Notes under the pieces: model-generated
Databases searched by the model: none
Told to the model about the DNA's origin: nothing
Seen by the model: the letters and a program-made list of their open reading frames with translations, nothing else
In this document: piece after piece, positions 59,285 through 64,000 of the stretch
How the letters are laid out: each line of letters opens with the position of its first letter
How positions within the stretch are numbered: the first letter of the stretch is position 1
From: Clitopilus passeckerianus
Lineage: Eukaryota > Basidiomycota > Agaricomycetes > Agaricales > Entolomataceae
Reading direction: 5' to 3'
Length of the DNA: 64,000 nt
NCBI GenBank assembly: GCA_944990035.1
Contig: CALYLX010000155.1
Span: forward strand, 1 to 64,000
Program-made: the position numbers and the translations under genes

Positions 59285-59940
59285 AAAAGTCCTTCATTGG
59301 ACAAACGTTACGATTTTGCATGTTTTTAGTTAATTTACGGCAATATATTACGAGATACTTCCAACATTCTGAAGTTGTCCTTGCCTGACTAGATATGGCT
59401 ATGTGAGCTGTGGGGAGTGAAATCTGCAAATGTCGTACTGGAAGACAACGCCTGAATATGTATACCTACTTTGCAATGTTCAAGCACTTTCAATTCACCC
59501 AGCTGCAGTTGCACCGTAAGTAAATATTTTGGTCATCTCTATCAACAATGTCCAGATGTTCTATCGAGTGGTACAAGAAAGCAGTAACTCCATGAATAAC
59601 AACAGCAGTAAAGTACCCGAGGGAATGTGAGTACAGTGGAAGGTATCTAGCCCAATATTAGTGGTAACAAAGCTCACGCGCATTGAACGCGAGTCCGCGA
59701 GTCCGTGGAAAGAGTGACATGTAGGATGGATGATGGAGATGCAGCGGCGGAAGTGGAGCCGAATATCGTCTAATGTACAAATTAATCGCCGCCATCAAGA
59801 ACACGAGTTTTGAATGGATGCCACGGTGAGATGCCGGACAGGCGGTAGGAAAGACGACAGAATATTGTCGGGTCGTGAAACGGCGAGACGGCGATGGTGG
59901 CCCTAGAAGTCCACGAAAGTGAATGCAGAAAGCTGCTCGC
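59285..59940. other. Convergent intergenic region
   Basis: 656 bases between the converging ILV5 and transporter genes. AT-rich at first (3' UTR of ILV5), then mixed composition without a recognisable gene or repeat. Confidence 0.45.
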
Positions 59941-61229
59941 TCACTTCGAGCCCGACATCTTGAAGAGAACGAGGCCGCAGAGGGCGATGGAATATCCTGT
60001 TACAGGAACCGACGGGATCAGTTGTCAGAAAGGATTTGCAGCGGAAGACGCGTTCGACATACCGATGACTTGCAAGGGCGTGATGGGATAGTTGTAAAGG
60101 AAGACGGACCCTGATATCAGGAGAATGTCCTAAAATTGAAGACGGGTGGTGAGCGGCCCATGTCAAAAATAACAAGAATGCGGCGTGTCGGTACCTTGAA
60201 AACGCCTGCCAGCGTCAGGATAAGCCCTGAGCCTACGCCAACGAGGAACACGGCTGCAACGTTCAGGAGGAACGCAATGCCAGCGTTTGTGAATAGGACA
60301 AATGAGCCAATTCGTTGGAGTTCGTAGAAGGGGGCGAGACCTGCGACAAGGGTTAAATGTTGAGAGGCGGAAGAACAGAGCGTTGCGTACCTTCAGTGAA
60401 GGGAAGGACGAGAAGGTTGATCGCGGCGCACACGGGGGCATAGTAGTGCAAAGAAACCAAAGGATCCATCTTGAGGTTGTGAAGGAGGATCTGGATAAGA
60501 ACCAGCCTGCTTGCCTCGAACTGCAACGATGGGTCAGTCGTTGTGAGGCAGCTGTGATAACAGAATGAACGTACCATAACGGCGCCAGCTTGTATGCAGA
60601 AGCCGATGGTCGAGAAGTGAAGTTCACCTCGAGAAGCCATTGCAACGCCAACAGAAATCATGAGTATAATAACACCGAGCCTCTTGCTTGGGTCTTGGAG
60701 GCGGAAGGTCCACGATATGAGTAGGATAGCCACGGGCGTGAACGCCTGTGGGATGCATTGTCAGTCACACGGGAAACGAAAGACAGCTCAGAGGGCGTAC
60801 CTTTAGCATCTGGATGTAAGATACACTTAGGTAGAGATATGCTGTGTTGCTAAAAATCAAGCTTGCTGAGAACAAGATGCCGATAGGGAGAATGCGTCGA
60901 ATGAAGGTGGTGCGGTCCATGTGGACATCCTTGACTGCATCGAGTAGATGAGTAGTGCGTTGAAGAATGCGCGTTCCGATAGCAGCGAAGGTGAGATGCC
61001 ATGTAACAGTAAAGACAGGATATTTGAAGTCGAGATCGTTGTAGAGGTGATTATTGTAAATAATAACTGAGGAAGAAAGGGCTATCCAGATAGGTATTAT
61101 GAACGTTGCTGTAACACGTGGAGGGCGCGCAGAAGAAGTGGAGACGGGCGTCGGCAGCGGCGTCAGGGGAGGAGAGGACGACTTTGCATGCAGCTCCAGT
61201 TCTTCCTTGCTAACGGGTGAGGAGGACAT
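59941..61229 (-). CDS. Triose-phosphate/nucleotide-sugar transporter family protein
   Basis: Ten-helix transporter of the drug/metabolite superfamily, TPT (DUF250) branch, probably in the Golgi or ER membrane exchanging a nucleotide sugar or phosphorylated sugar. A cytosolic Ser/Thr/Pro-rich N-terminus precedes FIIPIWIALSSSVIIYNNHL (helix 1). Next are FKYPVFTVTWHLTFAAIGTR, ILPIGILFSASLIFSNTAYL, YLSVSYIQMLKAFTPVAILL and ASRLVLIQILLHN. The repeat-two signature is DPLVSLHYYAPVCA, then FVLFTNAGIAFLLNVAAVFL and GVFKDILLISGSVFLYNYPI. The last exon after an intron in VIG gives YSIALCGLVLFKMSGSK. SYIQMLKAF and YYAP are TPT hallmarks. The substrate cannot be told from the sequence. Divergent from LSM8. 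Confidence 0.92.
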
Positions 61230-61301
61230 GATGGTGGTAGAAGGGAGGAACGTGCAGGGCAGGTGGCTGTACCATCCGTGCCGACGACTTTCCAAACGCC
61301 C
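61230..61301. promoter_or_regulatory. 72-base divergent promoter of transporter and LSM8
   Basis: Only 72 bases separate the two ATGs. Unless a start lies further inside, both core promoters and both 5' UTRs overlap here or extend into the opposite coding region. Confidence 0.55.
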
Positions 61302-61766
61302 ATGTCAAGTTTACAGGGTTATGTTGACCGTCAGTATACCGACTAAATCGCGCTCTTTGACGTAGCTAAATCTCATTCTTAGGTCGAGTTCTGTTGATAC
61401 TTCAAGATGGACGTGCCATTGTCGTCAGTTTCTGAGCAACTTCCCAAAGTTGCAACCCTCAACTCATCTGTTGTATTCGCGCAGGGTACGCTCGCCGGTC
61501 ACGATCAGAAGTCCAACATAGTCCTTGCAGATTGCAAAGAACGTGTCTACTCCATGGATGAGCCAGTTGAGGAGATCCCGCTCGGATTGTATCTTGTGAA
61601 GGGGGATATGATGTACGCACTCTCCACCACCCCTCGCCCTGATCTTGAACTGAGATTGGACATTCTGCCTTGAAGCGCAATGATAGGAGAAATTGACGAT
61701 GCGGTTGATTCTGCTGTGGATCTTTCGTCAATTAGAGCAGAACCTATTCCCCCGATCCGCTATTGA
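61302..61766 (+). CDS. LSM8: U6 snRNA-associated Sm-like protein LSM8
   Basis: Nuclear member of the Lsm2-8 ring that binds the U6 snRNA 3' end. Exons 61302-61329, 61383-61423, 61485-61612 and 61676-61766 sum to 288 bases, 95 residues, the expected LSM8 length. It starts MSSLQGYVDR, then Sm motif 1 RVLLILQDGRAIVGTLAGHD, QKSNIVLADCKERVYS, and Sm motif 2 GLYLVKGDMIAMIGEID. The C-terminal IRAEPIPPIRY is diagnostic for LSM8 against LSM1. An in-frame ATG at 61407 would skip the first Sm strand and is not the true start. Confidence 0.96.
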
Positions 61767-62262
61767 TTTGTGACTGCTAGGATCCCGACTCAAACATAGC
61801 TAATCAAAAGCCTGTTTGGCACTGGTTACTGCTTTAAATTTAAGGGGAAACCTCCGCACCCTAGTTATACCCTTGGTTCAATGAAACCTATCATGGTATA
61901 CTTAGTACTAGCAATTGATATGCTACCTTGGGCATCAAGCATCTACATAGAACTAGCTGCTGCCCTTGTTTTGGACAAGCTGAAAGTGGTTTAGCATGGA
62001 ACCATCCCAAGAAATTCCTTCTAAATATCTCATTCTCCTGTCTGAAGCGGTCAACTGGGTGTTCTAATGGCACAGGTATGAACCAAGTGACTGTGGGCAT
62101 ATGCAGTGCCCACAGCATGCCACCTGTGTAGACCAAGTGTAGACTGAGTCCTCCAACAGTGGGCGAGTCTAGTAAATCTCCTACTTAGCTTGCAAAAAGA
62201 ACAATGTATAGAGCTTGAAGCCTTGAAATAGAACCTCTTTTTTAAGGCTGCTCACCAACTCT

Positions 62263-62287
62263 GAGGGCAAGAGTCACTCTTGCCCTC
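62263..62287. repeat. Perfect 12-base inverted repeat
   Basis: GAGGGCAAGAGT, one spacer C, then ACTCTTGCCCTC: arms are exact reverse complements. With a one-base loop it is better seen as a near-palindromic DNA site or a cruciform than as an RNA hairpin. Confidence 0.9.
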
Positions 62288-62470
62288 ATTCTCCAAAATC
62301 CTAAGGCTCATAGTAAATGATTTCTAATTTTCTACTGATTGCAAATGGATGTAGCATAAGTACGGTTATTGGGTACATATCCGTAGGGTTGCAGCAGTCA
62401 GATTTCAGAATGTTAGGCTACAGGTCTCAATAACATCAGCAAAATCTCACTGGACTTGCAGAAGGCTGTC

Positions 62471-62707
62471 TTGCAGCTGCCTTGTAAATTACTTGCAGAT
62501 TTTTGAAATTTCTTTTAGTGTTCAAAAATAACTTTTAGCACAAAATAAAGCACAAAAACTTTAAGTAAGTTGATTGCAAGCCATACTATAAGACAGCCAA
62601 CCTAGCTTATAGGGCTTATAGGGCTTACATACCTTGAGTGGCTTGCAGAGTGCTGCAAGACAACTGCAAGTTTTGGTAAGCCAAGGCAAGGCAGCTGTAA
62701 GCTAGGT
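62471..62707. mobile_element. Possible MITE-like element with inverted ends
   Basis: TTGCAGCTGCCTTG at 62471-62484 is matched in reverse complement by CAAGGCAGCTGTAA at 62687-62700 (13 of 14). A nested pair ACCTAGCTTA near 62603 and TAAGCTAGGT near 62698 is also exact. The interior is AT-rich with a short direct repeat CTTATAGGG twice near 62610-62630. There is no coding sequence, and no clear target-site duplication was found, so the call is tentative. Confidence 0.35.
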
Positions 62708-63379
62708 ATTTTTTTGCTGATGAAGCGAGCAATGCCGTGGATCATACAGCTTGATGTCCCTAAGGGTTTTCTCCACTTTTGATGGGAAATGGGTCTGGAT
62801 AGATTTTGAGTCTGTAGACCCCTCCTGACCCCTCTTTCAGACTAGAATCTGTCCAAGGACAGACTTTAAAACCTTATCCCTTCCTTATCCGGCTAGTTTG
62901 CAATCAGTCCCTGAGGTTCTTACACCTTATTTGATGGAATTGGGGCAAATGTTGGAGTTTCAAGCATTTCCTTTCCCACATCCTCTCTTCTCTTCGGTCA
63001 ACTTCGACTTGGTCATGGATTGGATGTTGCTCGATATTTCTGACCTTTCAGTCTCCGCCATCACTCGCTTATGGTCTATATTTTGCATCTATCCTCGGCG
63101 ACCCTATGGATAAGTACCCACTTTGCGAAGTTTACGCCTACGATCATAAACTCAGTAAACTTGATCAAGGGTTGGTGAGGGTGGGATGATGGGAGCCTGA
63201 GGGTCAGGGAGGGTCAGGGTTGGAAGGCCAAAAGTGGCCGTTTTGGGCGCACAACAGTGGGTACACCTTAAGGGTAGTGAGGTACTTGTTAGATTATACA
63301 TGGATTCAAGATTTTTGCGAAGAATTTGTCATTGTGTGTGTGAAGAAAATGTCGAACAGGCACACCCCCAGCAAGGGAA

Positions 63380-63960
63380 GGTACAGTAAGGCTACTAACC
63401 TGGGGTAGAGTAGAGTGAGGCTGTGAGAGCGAACTAGAGAGAAAAGAAGTGTAACTCCTTATTGTATTGAGGTAAACTACTGCTAGTATTGATACAAAAG
63501 GCTAGAGTGCACAGACCATGTATATGTAAGCATATCTAGAATGTTCTGTGCTAAATATAGTATGGAATACACAAGGAATGATGAAAAATGAGTCATATGT
63601 GAGTCGTGATGATGTCATAGTGGAGCGGAAGGTGCTAGAAGTATTTGTAATGCTCCACGTGTGTATGTCGTGATAATGACGCAATCAAGTAATGTGATTT
63701 AGAGTCATGTGGTGTCACGTGACTGTTCATGTGACAAAAATGTGAGACACGTCAAGTTTCAACAGAAAATGTGATTGTAAAGGCTAAGCATGTGCGAAAA
63801 AAGGCAGAGCATGGTGCTTCAACTCATTTCTTTTCATTATGAAGGCAGCGTGCTTGTGCACAAGAGAAATCTCGAGGCCTGGAGGCCAAAAATGGTAGCA
63901 TATCTGACGCAGCAGGGTCCATATTTATTACCAGCACAAGGAACCAAAAAAGAAGCCTAG
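63380..63960 (-). mobile_element. Possible solo LTR or LTR fragment
   Basis: Read on the minus strand, the block has repeated GTCACATGA-like words, AATAAGG just before a pyrimidine-rich stretch (ACTTCTTTTCTCTCTAGTTC) and no coding potential. That arrangement is reminiscent of the U3-R-U5 layout of a fungal retrotransposon LTR. No matching second copy, primer-binding site or target duplication is visible in the window. Confidence 0.25.
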
Positions 63961-64000
63961 AAAATGGGTTGGCTGAAAACTGAGCCAGTATTTTTTGTAA

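Larger units (their letters stand above)
61767..64000. other. AT-rich repeat-bearing region without a supported gene
   Basis: 2.2 kb with base composition and words unlike the gene-rich part. A minus-strand frame (61891-62136, with open sequence upstream to about 62230) reads like real protein (WFIPVPLEHPVDRFRQENEI) but matches nothing I know. The frame may be a transposon-gene relic. Inverted repeats and a possible LTR are listed separately. Confidence 0.45.

Noticed and set aside
61407..61673. 88-codon frame as the LSM8 coding sequence
   Set aside because: Its first 26 codons are intron and out-of-frame exon 2; splicing from ATG 61302 gives a complete Sm fold and the IRAEPIPPIRY end.

Overview
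This is nuclear DNA from a filamentous fungus, most likely an Agaricomycete (mushroom-forming basidiomycete). Genes are close together on both strands. Most are split by many introns of 50-60 bases with GT...AG ends, untranslated gaps are short, and there is no operon structure. The proteins also point to this group: a basidiomycete-type GH79 glucuronidase pair, an Agaricomycete homeodomain regulator and a DUF1748 protein.

Layout. 1-1397: 3' part of ZPR1 (+). 1.4-3.2 kb: non-coding, with a diverged tandem duplication. 3.2-6.0 kb: AP-3 beta adaptin (+). 6.0-8.5 kb: a small DUF1748 gene (-) and weak unassigned open frames. 8.5-18.5 kb: citrate synthase (-), tRNA m7G methyltransferase TRM8 (+), exosome RRP41 (-), nicotinate phosphoribosyltransferase (+), inositol-polyphosphate 5-phosphatase (+). 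18.8-20.1 kb: TMEM41/VTT membrane protein (+). 20.1-24.4 kb: gene-poor. 24.4-28.7 kb: SWI1-like ARID protein (+). 29.1-30.3 kb: CCDC130/SAF4 splicing factor (-). 31.0-35.7 kb: two tandem GH79 beta-glucuronidases (+). 36.0-39.8 kb: ZNF830-like factor (+), COX10 (-), U1-70K (+). 41.6-43.6 kb: homeodomain factor (+). 44.0-50.6 kb: TIM13 (-), JJJ1/DNAJC21 (+), sulfite oxidase (-), COX12 (-), PRP18 (+). 50.8-54.3 kb: VPS26 (-), tRNA-Glu(CTC) (+), complex I 51-kDa subunit (+). 54.4-57.4 kb: proline-rich protein of unknown function with a WH2-like motif (+). 57.8-59.3 kb: ketol-acid reductoisomerase (+). 59.9-61.8 kb: TPT/nucleotide-sugar transporter (-) and LSM8 (+), head to head. 61.8-64 kb: AT-rich, repeat-bearing DNA without a clear gene.

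Themes. Most genes are single-copy housekeeping genes: mitochondrial respiration and import (citrate synthase, COX10, COX12, TIM13, NDUFV1, ILV5, SUOX), mRNA splicing (SAF4, ZNF830, U1-70K, PRP18, LSM8), RNA processing (RRP41, TRM8) and membrane traffic (AP3B, VPS26, TMEM41). Several pairs are divergent and share a short promoter; LSM8 and the transporter have only 72 bases between start codons. The only clear accessory locus is the secreted GH79 pair.

Data quality. Seven reading-frame breaks in four conserved, otherwise intact genes (ZPR1 x3, AP3B, the 5-phosphatase x2, SWI1) all have the sign of a missing base or two, often beside a short homopolymer. I read these as base-dropout errors in the assembly, not pseudogenes. 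I found no phage, CRISPR, biosynthetic cluster or evidently new molecular system. The oddest sequence signals are splice-site variants, the 1.9-3.0 kb duplication, and the inverted repeats near 62.3-62.7 kb.
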